Part shown: positions 34,997 through 44,286 of the stretch, piece by piece | Layout of the letters: every line of letters begins with the position of its first letter | Numbering within the stretch: position 1 is the first letter of the stretch | NCBI GenBank assembly: GCA_016929905.1 | Contig: JAFGHX010000256.1 | Coordinates: 1-59,736, forward strand | Reading direction: 5' to 3' | Length of the DNA stretch: 59,736 bases | Source: Kiritimatiellia bacterium | GTDB taxonomy: Bacteria > Verrucomicrobiota > Kiritimatiellia > JAFGHX01 | The notes under the pieces: model-generated | What the model was told of the DNA's origin: nothing | Seen by the model: the letters and a program-made list of their open reading frames with translations, nothing else | The model's database searches: none | Position numbers and translations under genes: made by a program

Positions 34997-36541
34997 GTCG
35001 GCATCTGATGCCCCCTTCGTGCACGGTTCATATCGGGTCGTCCGGCCGCCACCCCGCCTGACGACAAGCCGGAGATCCACAAGTTCCCGAAGGAGGCGAC
35101 TGGCCGTATCGTGCCCGACTCCGAGGTTACTCATGCACCAAGCCCGAGTCACACTGCCTGTCGCAGCCGCCTCGGCGAGGATGGCCTTGTGCTTCTCTGT
35201 CAGTTGCTCTTCGATGCTCGCCGGCACCACGGCCGTCTGTTGCCCCGGGCGAAGCTGCTTGATGTTGTCGCCAGGGCCACGCAGCACGACGGTGAAATAC
35301 CCATCACGCAGACCGTATTCGGGGGCATCCAGACCGTGGTCAAGCATGGCGTCATGCATCCGGCGCATTCCGCTGCCGCGTTGTTCCATGAGGCGCAGAT
35401 GGCCGAGATACTGCGCCAGCGTCGGATTCCTCGAACAAGGCTCATAGCGGCCCTTGAGCAGCTTGTTGACGGTCAAAGGCGGCAGCAGGTCACCGGGACT
35501 CAGAATCTCGACGCGATCGAAAAACACCTTCACGTAAATCGGGCGCGCAGCGTCTTCGTAGTCGCGGTGCGCTATCGCGTTGACAATCGCCTCGCGGATA
35601 ACTTCACGGGGATACTCGTCCAATTTGACGCGCCGAATTCCCACGACCCGGATGGGGTGGCGGGTGTTCTGCATGACGAAGTCCACCACGCGTTCGACGG
35701 TGGTGGGAGCAGGAGAGGATAGCGTATCCTGGTCCCGGGGATTCGCATCCGGTTCAGTACCCGAGTATGCGTCGGCCAGCACGCGGCACTGGGGGAACAT
35801 GGACGCGGGGTCCTTCCCAAGGAAGAGCAGACCCGAGGCCATGGCCTGGTAGCCGTGCTTCTGTTCCTTTCGGACGAGCCCCTTTTCGCGGAGCATGTTG
35901 AGGAGCGTCGGCTTCGCGGGATTCTCTCCCTCACCGATCTCCTTTATTGCGGTCAGCCACTGTTGCCCCACGTCAAGGGCCAGGGCGTCGGCTGCAACAT
36001 TGAGCACCTGTTGTTCGAAAGAAGAGGCTTTCCCAATCTCCTCGGCCCGCTTGGCCGCGTCACGCTTGATCCCGATGTCGAAAGATTCTTCGAGAATACG
36101 TTCAAGACCACGCGTCACTTCAGGCAGGAGGTCAACTCTATCGTGGAAGCGCTTGTACGTGTTGTTGTCCTTCTTGATCTCGGCGAAGAACTTCTGCGTC
36201 TCCTTCTCGCGCTCCTTGTCCTTGTCGCGCTGTCCTCGCACGAAGACCATAACGGGCATGTTTCGCTTCACCGCATGCCGGTATTCTTCATGCGTGGCGG
36301 AGAGAGCGCCCGCCGGGCCTCCTGAATACTGCCTGTCCATGAGCAGCAGATATATCTGGCATGATTCAAGACACTCCAGATACGGCGTTGCGACGCGCCG
36401 ACCGGACAGAGGTTCCTTTTCGTACAGGACGATCTCGCAGAAATCGCCGAGCAGACGGTCAGCCGACACAGACGCGGCTATCGCTACGCGCTCGACCTCC
36501 AGTTCCTTCTGAACAGAGCTAACGAATACTCTCAGCTTCAT
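34994..36541 (-). CDS. DUF4062-ATPase-winged helix protein
   Basis: A 515-residue protein. Residues 1-110 match DUF4062 (LRVFVSSVQKELEVERVAIA opens it), a TIR-like sensor domain often joined to NTPases in defence proteins. Residues about 290-430 form the HATPase_c_4 domain of RecG-like/AlbA_2-associated ATPases, with the N-box IREAIVNAIAHRDY. The C-terminal 70 residues form a winged helix (GVGHDTASRLLRELVDLRLV). The ATG at 36541 overlaps the end of the helicase relic by 4 nt, so it belonged to the same operon. It looks intact. The likely role is phage or plasmid defence, unproven. Confidence 0.8.
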   Translation of the reverse strand: MKLRVFVSSVQKELEVERVAIAASVSADRLLGDFCEIVLYEKEPLSGRRVATPYLECLESCQIYLLLMDRQYSGGPAGALSATHEEYRHAVKRNMPVMVFVRGQRDKDKEREKETQKFFAEIKKDNNTYKRFHDRVDLLPEVTRGLERILEESFDIGIKRDAAKRAEEIGKASSFEQQVLNVAADALALDVGQQWLTAIKEIGEGENPAKPTLLNMLREKGLVRKEQKHGYQAMASGLLFLGKDPASMFPQCRVLADAYSGTEPDANPRDQDTLSSPAPTTVERVVDFVMQNTRHPIRVVGIRRVKLDEYPREVIREAIVNAIAHRDYEDAARPIYVKVFFDRVEILSPGDLLPPLTVNKLLKGRYEPCSRNPTLAQYLGHLRLMEQRGSGMRRMHDAMLDHGLDAPEYGLRDGYFTVVLRGPGDNIKQLRPGQQTAVVPASIEEQLTEKHKAILAEAAATGSVTRAWCMSNLGVGHDTASRLLRELVDLRLVVRRGGGRTTRYEPCTKGASDAD

Positions 36542-36975
36542 TGCTTTTCGCGTGCTTTCGCGTGTTTCGCGGGCGTTTCTGCCCGTGTGAGAAGTTCTTT
36601 CAGGTTGAAATTGATGCTGGTGACACCGAATCCCGGCTCCTGGTCAAAGGGTTGCCGTATGGACCGCAGCGTTTCGGCGGCATCGCCGTCCACGAGCACG
36701 ACCGCCAGAACGAATCGCTCGGGTTGGTTCAAGGCGGCGAGTTTGAAATCGGCGCCGGGACTGTCGAAGCTCCAAGGGCGGCCTTTCTCGACCGTTTCGA
36801 GACTCGCCTCGTCAGTACGGAACAGCATCCGCTCCGCCAGTTTGCCGTGGGCATCGCGATAGTACACGGTCAGGGCGTCGTCGCCGATGCTCTCCACCGT
36901 GACAATCTTGACGACTGTTCCCGGGGCAATGCCCTGAAGAACGCTGTCCTTCCTGATGTCCTCAAGTCGAACCAT
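36538..36975 (-). pseudogene. SNF2/DUF3883 helicase gene reduced to its two ends
   Basis: From ATG 36975 the frame gives the typical start of large RapA-like SNF2 helicases of defence clusters: LEDIRKDSVLQGIAPGTVVK, LTVYYRDAHGKLAERMLFR, GRPWSFD. After about 75 residues it passes directly, in frame, into QPERFVLAVVLVDGDA, IRQPFDQEPGFGVTSINFNL and KELLTRAE, which is the C-terminal DUF3883 tail. All helicase motifs, normally some 900 residues, are missing. The remaining 145-residue ORF may still be translated, but cannot be a helicase. Confidence 0.72.
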
Positions 36976-37192
36976 TCGGGTCGTCCTCTGCCTCATCGTC
37001 CGGTCCGCTCGCGCCGCCGGACCGTATCCATTTGTCCACTTCGTCTCTTCTGAACTTCCAGAGCCTTCCGACCTTGTGGGCGGGGAGCCCCTTCCTGGCA
37101 ATCTACCTGTAGACAGTCTCCTGCTTCACGCCAATATGGGCTGCGATTTCGTGCGCCGACAGCCAGCGGTCATCATGCGAGATGGTCGTCAC
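36962..37192 (-). pseudogene. HTH_17 (excisionase-family) gene with in-frame stop
   Basis: The frame reads DDRWLSAHEIAAHIGVKQET, then VYR, a TAG stop, and IARKGLPAHKVGRLWKFRRD with EVDKWI. Without the stop this is a complete helix-turn-helix protein of about 76 residues; the usual residue at that place is Trp, so TGG to TAG is the simplest explanation. Start GTG 37192. Its end overlaps the helicase relic, and such HTH genes normally precede the helicase in defence operons. Confidence 0.75.
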
Positions 37193-37375
37193 CTCAATGG
37201 CTCGTGAAACCGAGCGTAGGACCAAGAATGGGTAGCAGAAAAGGAAGGGAAACACAAGGAAAGAGCCGCACTGAGCGCCAGAAACCCGGCGGATCGCGCC
37301 GCGCCGGCACCGCAAAGCACGGCCTCCTGCCGACTGCCACGCCCGCGCAAGCGACGGCGCCTGACAGAGCCGGCC

Positions 37376-39643
37376 TTAGTCCGTCAACCAGACGCGGGCG
37401 CGGTAGCAGCAAGTTCCGGTCTCTACGGTGTTGGTATGGCGGAATGGGGCGCCGGTCCCTGCGATATCGGCGTAACCGCCGCCGCGCCAGGCCGTTGGCG
37501 GCGTTGAAGCCTCGGCCGTGCCCTTTCGAAATCGCCATGCGGAGCCGGCCGCCACAAGCGTCTGCGTTGCGGTTGGCGTGTAGCCTCGCAACATAAGGGC
37601 GTTGGCGTACGGGTAGAAGGCCTGCCCGGCATCCCGCTTCAGGGTCAGGACAAGGTCCGAGCCCGGTACAGGCTGGATAGCCTTGAATCGGCTGACAAGT
37701 CCGCCGATGGCGTTCCAGCCGGCGTTGTAGACCGCCGTATCGGCCGGCGCCGCGTTGGTCTCGATGCGGACACCGCTGCCGGCCGCGTTGACGAAGGCCG
37801 CGGCGTTGGAGAGTGTGCTGTAGTGATAGCGCGCGTTCGCATCGATGTAGGAGGCGCCCGCGCGGTCGCTGTACAGGACCAGTTCGTAGAGCAGGTCCGC
37901 TGCAAGGCCTGAGAACCGCAGCACCAGGTCGTGCTCGTCATACGAAATCACACCGGCACAATCGACGATGCCGTCGAATACCGTGTGCGCGTCCGTGCCC
38001 AGGGCCGGGTGCGCACCCTGATCCGCCTGGATGCCGCCGCCGCCTTCAACGGACAGCGTGGCGGCAAGAGGAGACCCGGTCAGAAAGTCCACGAGTGGGC
38101 CGTGGTTGGTCTGCGTTCCGGCGCTCGGCGTGGTGTAGGCCGTTATCCTCGCGTTCGGTTGCCCCGCAAACCAGGCCAGATCGTTACAGGCCACAGACCG
38201 GGTACCGGCCGCAAACACGTGGACGCGCGCCGGCTCCGAGACAGCCTGCCTCCCTTGCTCATCCGTGGCGACCGCCCAGACCGCGTGCCGGCCCTCAGCC
38301 GAGCAATCCCATACCGCTTCGAACGGAACCTGGGTCGCCTCCCCGATCTTCGAAGAACCGCCGAAGAACTCCACGCGCGCAACCTCGCTGCCGTTTGTGC
38401 CCGCCGCGTCGGCATGCAGCAGAATGTGCGCCGACGCCACCAGTGCGACGCCGTCAGCCGGCGCCGTCAGCGCCAGCGTCGGCGAGCCGGCATCCGTATG
38501 CTGCCTGGCCAGCTTCAGGATGTCACCCGTTTCCGCGGGGATCCAATCCTCATTGCAGCCCAGCCCGAAATAGAAATCGCCGTCATGCCGCTCGAAGGAT
38601 CGGGCGAAGGTCGGAGTATGGAAACAGAACAGTTCCTCCCACGTCTCGAGATCGCCGGATCGCAGGACGGTGTTCGTGTAGGCCCCGCTCCCGGGGCCGC
38701 CCGCCGGCTCGAGCGAGGTCAGGATATAACAGAACCCATCCTCGACCAGGATATCCCAGGGCAGGCCCGCATTGGGCAAGGTGACCTTTTGCGCCTGGTC
38801 GACCCGCGCCGCCGTGAACAAACCAAACGGTACCCACTGGTGGTCGTTTACCCTGTCGCCTCCGATGTAGACGAGTCGGCCCAGGAATTTCCGCGAACGG
38901 GTCACCAGCGGAATCGAGTGCGACCCACTGTCAGGAAAGAAGTTGATTCCGCTGCACTGCGTGAAGGCCGTGCCGTTGTACTCGTAGATACGATTGTAGT
39001 AGCTGCATGCATAAAGCGACGAGCCGAGCTCGAACAGCGAGAACGCGCGGCTGCTGCCCGCCGAGAGACTTGTCCACGTGTCGCCATCGTCGGCGGAGCG
39101 GCCCACCCTGGCGCCACTCTCCGTGCCCAGCGCGGTCCACAACCGGTTGCTCCAGCCGTAGATGTCGTAGCAGTGGATCGCATTGGGAATCGTGCGATGC
39201 TGGCGCCACCCGTTGGTTTCGAGACGGTAGAAGTTGCCGTAGTCCCAGGATTCGAGCGGATCATGGCCGGGAATGTGGAGCATGCCCCCGATGGGCCGGA
39301 ACACATCAAGCTGTTCTTCCCGGACCAGGTACTCGGAGGCGAACCCGAATTCGGCCGGATCGTACACCCACAGGTCGATGGGGCCGCCGTGCGGGGCCGG
39401 CCCGACATTGGAGCTGTTGCCGTGGCCAAGATAGACGCGGCCGCCGAAGACCTGCATGTCCCACACATTGCGGCGATAGACCGCGTCGCCGGCCCGATAC
39501 CGCATCGCGAACGGGTTGCCCAGCCGCTCGATGAGAGCCGTCACATCGCGCTGGGCAACCGACGCGCCTGCCGTCGCCCACGTCAGCAACAGGGCAGCCG
39601 CATGCCGTCGAAACGCTAAGGGCCCACGCAAAAATAACTTCAC
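37376..39643 (-). CDS. large secreted protein with propeller-like and Ig-like parts
   Basis: About 755 residues. A signal peptide (FLRGPLAFRRHAAALLLTWA, ending TAGASVAQ) precedes a repeat-rich region with Asp-box-like GRSADDGDTWTSL and other beta-propeller features to about residue 360. An Ig-like domain follows (SPTLALTAPADGVALVASAH, VEFFGGSSKIGEATQVPFEA). A further sandwich ends with GSAWRFRKGTAEAS, a motif I associate with secreted proteins of this phylum. No enzyme family is recognised. The start is unclear: GTG 39643 lies inside a palindromic element (39615-39781), which may have replaced the native 5' end. A longer frame begins at 39748 but is all element sequence. Confidence 0.65.
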   Translation of the reverse strand: MKLFLRGPLAFRRHAAALLLTWATAGASVAQRDVTALIERLGNPFAMRYRAGDAVYRRNVWDMQVFGGRVYLGHGNSSNVGPAPHGGPIDLWVYDPAEFGFASEYLVREEQLDVFRPIGGMLHIPGHDPLESWDYGNFYRLETNGWRQHRTIPNAIHCYDIYGWSNRLWTALGTESGARVGRSADDGDTWTSLSAGSSRAFSLFELGSSLYACSYYNRIYEYNGTAFTQCSGINFFPDSGSHSIPLVTRSRKFLGRLVYIGGDRVNDHQWVPFGLFTAARVDQAQKVTLPNAGLPWDILVEDGFCYILTSLEPAGGPGSGAYTNTVLRSGDLETWEELFCFHTPTFARSFERHDGDFYFGLGCNEDWIPAETGDILKLARQHTDAGSPTLALTAPADGVALVASAHILLHADAAGTNGSEVARVEFFGGSSKIGEATQVPFEAVWDCSAEGRHAVWAVATDEQGRQAVSEPARVHVFAAGTRSVACNDLAWFAGQPNARITAYTTPSAGTQTNHGPLVDFLTGSPLAATLSVEGGGGIQADQGAHPALGTDAHTVFDGIVDCAGVISYDEHDLVLRFSGLAADLLYELVLYSDRAGASYIDANARYHYSTLSNAAAFVNAAGSGVRIETNAAPADTAVYNAGWNAIGGLVSRFKAIQPVPGSDLVLTLKRDAGQAFYPYANALMLRGYTPTATQTLVAAGSAWRFRKGTAEASTPPTAWRGGGYADIAGTGAPFRHTNTVETGTCCYRARVWLTD

Positions 39644-39781
39644 ATTTTGGACGCCGATGCATCGCGGCTGGCGGCGTTGCGAAAACGCAAAATATCGGGA
39701 ATATTCCTTCGTTTTCGCGCCTTGCCAGCCACGCGCCTCGACGCCCAAAATGCGAATCTATTTCTGCGCGAACCCTAAGCC
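39615..39781. mobile_element. palindromic MITE-like element
   Basis: The two halves are imperfect reverse complements along about 70 nt. Clear matching blocks, from outside in: GCTAAGGG (39616-39623) and CCCTAAGC (39773-39780); CATTTTGG (39643-39650) and CCCAAAATG (39744-39752); GGCTGGC (39666-39672) and GCCAGCC (39724-39730); GCGAAAACG (39679-39687) and CGTTTTCGC (39710-39718). A centre of 22 nt remains. It encodes nothing and resembles a miniature inverted-repeat transposable element. It covers the 5' end of the gene at 37376-39643. Confidence 0.7.
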
Positions 39782-39834
39782 GGAGCGGAAGGCGCCTCGA
39801 CACGAATCTGAGCTTCCCCCTGCGTTACGTTCTC

Positions 39835-42111
39835 TCATCTGCCTTCACTCCACATCGCCGCATCGTCCAGCTCGCCGCGTTTGCAGACCGCCGCGTGGCT
39901 GTCGTGTTCGAAGTGTTGGCCGGCATAGTCCTCGCGGATCAGGCAGAGAGACCCAGGTCTGCGTCTTCGGCCCGAGAATCTTGACGGCGTGGCGCACCCG
40001 ATGCAGACGTCGTCGCTATCCACCAGATGCACCGCCTGGTTGTCCGCCTGGTAGACGCCGAAGAAGATGTTCTTCGAGTTCACGACGCGCACCGAGTAGG
40101 GCTTGTGTTCCGTCGTGGTGTTGAAGATGCGGACATTGCGGGCATCGCGCAGCTCGCTCATGGGGTCGACCGCGACGCGCTCGATGTCGTGCATGTAGAT
40201 CGTCAGCGGCTCCCGCGTGCCGTGCGCAAGAAAGACACGGTAGGCCGGATGCGAGGAACGCTGATGTTCGCCCAGGGTCTGCACGCCGTACCAGCGCCCG
40301 CCGCCGTGGTGGCTGACCAGGACGCTGCGGCAATCGTGCGCGGGGGCGGCGGCGCCTTTGGGAATCCAGCCGATCGGTTTGATACTGACGGCATGCACGA
40401 CGGAGGCGCGGCCGGCGCGCCAGTGCAGGCAGTTCCATGCGCCCTCGCCGGCCGCGATCGGCGCGGCGAGCGTCAGGCCGGAAAGCACCGTGCGGGCGCC
40501 GGCCTCGTTCGCCGTGCGCACGAGGGTCTGTTCGGTCGGCGCTTTCCATACGGCGGAGTCCGGCTGGATAACGCTGCGTTGCAGGGCAACCCCGAACAGC
40601 GTGGTCCGCGGCCCCAGTTCCAAGGTGCGCCGTATGACATACGTCCCCTTCGGCACGAAGATCTTCTGGTGCCGCGCGATGGCCGCTTCGAAGACCGCCG
40701 TGTCGTCGGTCGTGCCGTCGCCCTTGGCGCCGAGCGCTCGAAGATTCACCGCGTCGGGGTCCTCGAAGGACGGCGGCCGAAAGACGTGGCGCGCAACCAG
40801 GTCCGGCGGCGGTTCGGCCTTCTCACTCTGGAACACGGTCTTCGGGGTCGGTCTTCCGTCGATACGGCTCAGGGAATTCTCCGCGTTGACGGCATATTCG
40901 CGGATGCGGAGCCAGCCGGCGCCGCCCGCCTCGGACTCGGCGCCGCTCTCGACGAGGGTGGCAGCCCCTTTCACGTAGACGTTGCGCAGGTAGGCGGTGC
41001 ACCGCTCCGCGTTCCGGAATGCCGTTTCGCCCGCCCGCATCTCGATGATGCCGTCATAGAGCATCATTGAGCCGCGCCCGTCACCCCAGATGCCGCGGCC
41101 CGTATCGATCGCCACACCCGAGTCTTTGACGATATGGAAGCCCACGACCGCGGTGCCCCAGCCGGCGCGGCTGTAGATCGCAGCCTCGTCCTGTCCGATC
41201 AGACGCACCCCCGCCAACATGCTGTTGAAAGTCTGTTGTGCCAGGTGGATGCCGTATCGGCCGCCGCGCACCTCGATGTCCGCGCTGTACCCGCCGTAGC
41301 CCGGCGGGCTCGACACGCCGGCGAACGAACCGCGCGCGTCAATGGCCGTGTTCTCGATCAGGGAGCCCTGGCAGGACCAATGCGCGATCCCGATCGCGCC
41401 GGGATTCCCGCCGGTCGAGATATCGATGCCCCGGAAGATCTGGTTGAAGGAAATGTCGCCCTGCTGGTGTTTCGGGTTGTCCGAGCCGCCGGGGCCAAGA
41501 TAGGGCCGCCCGTCACCCTGACTGAAGATACGGACCACCGGCTTGGGCGCTTGCGGGTCCGCAAAGCCCGGCGCGCTCGGCGCCAGCCGCAGCAGCGGCC
41601 GCTTGCCGCGTGTCGAGCCGATCAGCATGTGCCCCCATGGGCCATGCGCGGACCGGTGCGGCCCTCTTCCCTCCGGATGACCGCCATCCTTCCTCTTCGG
41701 GCCGTCCGCCCGATAGTTGGTGTTCGAGTAGACATGCCGCATGCCCGTGATGGTGTCCGACACGAGGTACTCGCCGGCCGGGAAGAAACACACCAGATGA
41801 TGGCGATAGGCGGTGTCCACCGCCTTCTGAATCGCCGCGGTTGCGTCGGCGCGTCCCGTGGGGTCGGCCCCGTAGAGCGTGACATCGAGGTAGCCGGCCT
41901 GGGCCGGCGCGTTGTCCGCCGGAATGTCGCCGGGCAGCGTCGTGATCAGGCGGTTGCGCCGGCCTTCCCTGCCGTAGACCAGGTCGGCATAGCGCGTGGG
42001 CGTGGCCCAGGGATTCGCGTTCTGGCCCGAGCAACGGGCCGGCGTCACGATCGCGCCCAGCATAAGCGCGGCCGCCACCGCCGCAAGGTCTCTCACCAGC
42101 GATACACGCAT
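39835..42111 (-). CDS. secreted double beta-helix protein, paralogue 3
   Basis: A 758-residue protein of the Pectate_lyase_3 type. A signal peptide ends near residue 27. The first beta-helix opens with YGADPTGRADATAAIQKAVD and the second with AKGDGTTDDTAVFEAAIARH. The C-terminus is KRGELDDAAMWSEGR, as in the other paralogues. The segment before it (SRFSGRRRRPGSLCL) is less conserved. ATG 42111 follows AGGAGGGG. The shared regulatory element at 42231 lies between this gene and the divergent gene at 42305. Confidence 0.82.
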   Translation of the reverse strand: MRVSLVRDLAAVAAALMLGAIVTPARCSGQNANPWATPTRYADLVYGREGRRNRLITTLPGDIPADNAPAQAGYLDVTLYGADPTGRADATAAIQKAVDTAYRHHLVCFFPAGEYLVSDTITGMRHVYSNTNYRADGPKRKDGGHPEGRGPHRSAHGPWGHMLIGSTRGKRPLLRLAPSAPGFADPQAPKPVVRIFSQGDGRPYLGPGGSDNPKHQQGDISFNQIFRGIDISTGGNPGAIGIAHWSCQGSLIENTAIDARGSFAGVSSPPGYGGYSADIEVRGGRYGIHLAQQTFNSMLAGVRLIGQDEAAIYSRAGWGTAVVGFHIVKDSGVAIDTGRGIWGDGRGSMMLYDGIIEMRAGETAFRNAERCTAYLRNVYVKGAATLVESGAESEAGGAGWLRIREYAVNAENSLSRIDGRPTPKTVFQSEKAEPPPDLVARHVFRPPSFEDPDAVNLRALGAKGDGTTDDTAVFEAAIARHQKIFVPKGTYVIRRTLELGPRTTLFGVALQRSVIQPDSAVWKAPTEQTLVRTANEAGARTVLSGLTLAAPIAAGEGAWNCLHWRAGRASVVHAVSIKPIGWIPKGAAAPAHDCRSVLVSHHGGGRWYGVQTLGEHQRSSHPAYRVFLAHGTREPLTIYMHDIERVAVDPMSELRDARNVRIFNTTTEHKPYSVRVVNSKNIFFGVYQADNQAVHLVDSDDVCIGCATPSRFSGRRRRPGSLCLIREDYAGQHFEHDSHAAVCKRGELDDAAMWSEGR

Positions 42112-42230
42112 CTTCCCCTCCTCGCGTTTCGGCTCAGGGCCACGCCTCTCAAGCCAGCCTGGTCATCGTAGCCCGTGTCGCGCCGCCTGTCCATGGACGA
42201 AAGAGGCGGTGATGGACGATCGTGCGTAAT

Positions 42231-42265
42231 GTGCAATGGAGGTTCTTGGCGGCATATGCAATACT
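42231..42265. promoter_or_regulatory. shared regulatory element, copy B
   Basis: CAATGGAGGTTCTTGGCG begins at 42234 and is followed by GCATATGCAATA, aligned with copies A (34311) and C (54724). It lies between divergent genes, 120 bp from the minus-strand start and 45 bp from the plus-strand start. A TTGCAC -35-like box is kept, but no good -10 box follows on the minus strand. Confidence 0.6.
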
Positions 42266-42304
42266 CTCGCACAACATATTGTCAACATGGGCAGGAGGTC
42301 CGTT

Positions 42305-43402
42305 ATGAAGATGCGACGGGTTGAGCGGTTGTTCGCGATAACGGTTCTGACGGTGCTGATTGTGACCGGGTTGCCCGTGACCTCTTCGTTTCGCTTCGTC
42401 GGCGATTGCCGCGCGAGCGCGGGAGCCGCGCTTGAAGGTGGCGACACGAGCGTGACACGAAACGCAACGGCGCCCCCCAAGAACAACGCGCCTTTTCCGG
42501 GCGCCAGATTGCTTTTCAACTCCGGTTTTGAGCCTGGGACCCGCGTCGTCAATATGGATCAGAAAAGGGACAAGATCATCGGAATCGATCATTCAGTTTC
42601 GCCCCCCAATGACTGGGACAAACTTCCGGGAAGTTTGATTGCCTATGAGGTCGGCATGTCGGAGGATATTCGCGGACGGATCATCAAGGAGCCGGGAACG
42701 GACAACCATGTTTTGTCCTTTTATGCCAGGAAAAGCCTGGCTCACAAGACACGCGTGCAAGTGAATGTGGCAGACGGAATTGTCGGGTCTGAGTTCACCT
42801 ATCGAATCAAAATGTGGATTCATCCCGATTTCAATCTGTTGAAAGACTATGAAGAGGCTTTCAACTGGCTGACCATCGCGGAATTCTGGAACAACGAGCC
42901 GTGGGGGAATACCAGGTACCCTTTTCGGGTAACGGCCGGAATCAGAAAGACGGCGGCGGGAAAGGTTGATGAATTCTATTTCAGCGCCAATGCGCAAGAC
43001 ATGGAAGTGGATTCCCGGGGATATCCCACGGCAAGAACAAGAATGAAAAAGACCACCCTGTGGCGGCAGACTTCGACGGTTCCCGTTCCGATCGGGGAAT
43101 GGTTCGAACTGGAATACTATTTGAAGGAAGGTAATGAGAAGACCGGGCGTTTTGTGCTCTCCATGACCCGTCAGGGCGGCCCGGGGCAAGCAGTTCTCGA
43201 CGTCACCGACTGGACGCAGCATACCCGGGCTACGTATACGGACGGTTTCCAGGCCATTGATCCGTTGAAGATGTATACCGACAATCGCTTGACTGACCAC
43301 ATACGAGATCGCGGCGGCGCTCTTCAGTTCTATTGGGATGATCTGCAATTGTTTGCCGGAGACGCGCGAGCCGGCCTCAACGCGGACAGGATGCCGAAAT
43401 GA
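42305..43402 (+). CDS. secreted concanavalin-like protein, possible polysaccharide lyase
   Basis: A 365-residue protein. A signal peptide lies at about residues 1-30 (RLFAITVLTVLIVTGLPVTS). The rest is beta-rich: LLFNSGFEPGTRV opens a jelly roll, with FNWLTIAEFWNNEPWGNTRY in the middle and GALQFYWDDLQLFAGD at the end, resembling LamG-like and heparin-lyase-I/PL20-like sandwiches. No catalytic site is assigned. ATG 42305 follows AGGAGG. Codon use is visibly less GC-rich than that of its neighbours, which hints at recent transfer. It is divergent from paralogue 3 across regulatory copy B. Confidence 0.65.
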   Translation: MKMRRVERLFAITVLTVLIVTGLPVTSSFRFVGDCRASAGAALEGGDTSVTRNATAPPKNNAPFPGARLLFNSGFEPGTRVVNMDQKRDKIIGIDHSVSPPNDWDKLPGSLIAYEVGMSEDIRGRIIKEPGTDNHVLSFYARKSLAHKTRVQVNVADGIVGSEFTYRIKMWIHPDFNLLKDYEEAFNWLTIAEFWNNEPWGNTRYPFRVTAGIRKTAAGKVDEFYFSANAQDMEVDSRGYPTARTRMKKTTLWRQTSTVPVPIGEWFELEYYLKEGNEKTGRFVLSMTRQGGPGQAVLDVTDWTQHTRATYTDGFQAIDPLKMYTDNRLTDHIRDRGGALQFYWDDLQLFAGDARAGLNADRMPK

Positions 43403-43522
43403 ACCCTTCGGGATATGCCCAAAACGGGAGGGAACGGCTGGGCGCCGACGATCGTGTTGCAGCGCCTGCAGCTCGTGCAGTGGCCGCCGTTCCAGCCCTC
43501 AAATAAGCGAGGATTCCTAGGG

Positions 43523-43826
43523 CACGGGGAAGACGCTTACCGCGCCTGCCGTCATCAAGACCAAGGATGAACTACTGGAAGAAGAGCTGGCGAAGTTCGT
43601 TTCGATCCACAAACCCGACGCGGATCACATCGGCGTCATCCGCCAGTTTTTCAAGGCATACGTCACGGACGGGAGTGTTCGCGCTATTGTCGACTCACGA
43701 GAGTTCGGCCGGCTGGCCGACAATCCCAAGGTCTCGCTCGGCGACCTGAAGGCGCTCGATCAGTGGCGCGACGTGATACCCGAGTACGTCAAGGATTACG
43801 TCTCACTGAATCAGTTTGCGGCATAG
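43523..43826 (+). pseudogene. type I restriction HsdR-like gene reduced to its two ends
   Basis: Directly after a TAG the frame reads GTGKTLTAPAVIKTK, the Walker A segment of HsdR-type helicases (usually GTGKTLTAAAVIK). It continues in frame into ELLEEELAKFVSIHKPDADH, IGVIRQFFKAYVTDGSVRAI and EYVKDYVSLNQFAA, the C-terminal end of such subunits. Both the N-terminal nuclease and most of the helicase are missing. It cannot be active. Confidence 0.72.
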
Positions 43827-43889
43827 GGGCGCCTGTTCGCCCCAAACCCGTCGAATTCGACGGGTTTCTCAGGTGAAGGGAAGAGAAGT

Positions 43890-44265
43890 ATGGGAAAAGC
43901 ACGCAAAGCAACGGTCACAGTCCAAGGGACGCCTGTCACGGTCATGGCCCAACGAGAGGAGGACTACATCTCTCTGACGGATATGGCGCGACATCGGGAC
44001 CCAGAGCGAACCGACTACATCATCCAGAACTGGCTGCGCAATCGTAATACCATAGAGTTTCTCGGGACGTGGGAGCGCCTGAACAACCCCGATTTTAAAC
44101 CCATCGAATTCGAGGGGTTTAGAAACCGGGCCGGCCTGAACAGCTTTGTTCTGACGCCGCGCCAATGGGTGCAGGTTACCGGCGCGGTCGGTTTGCTTTC
44201 GAAACCCGGCCGTTACGGTGGCACCTTTGCCCACAAGGACATTGCCTTCGAGTTTGCGGCAGATT
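43890..44265 (+). pseudogene. KilA-N domain gene, 3' truncated
   Basis: ATG 43890 opens a frame with DYISLTDMARHRDPERTDYI and IQNWLRNRNTIEFLGTWERL, the KilA-N domain. At GGTFAHKDIAFEFA it stops matching the family, which normally continues WISPEFKLY for about 130 more residues, and runs into the 3' end of the DUF499 gene. KilA-N proteins of this size often accompany type I restriction genes; the HsdR relic just upstream fits this. Confidence 0.75.
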
Positions 44266-44286
44266 GCCTAGTCGCACATGGCCCAT

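Noticed and set aside
43403..43520. coding remnant between the concanavalin-like gene and the HsdR relic
   Set aside because: Several short frames are open, but none gave a recognisable family match.
43890..44265. prophage, because of the KilA-N domain
   Set aside because: No phage structural, integrase or lysis gene is present. The HsdR relic next to it points to a restriction locus.
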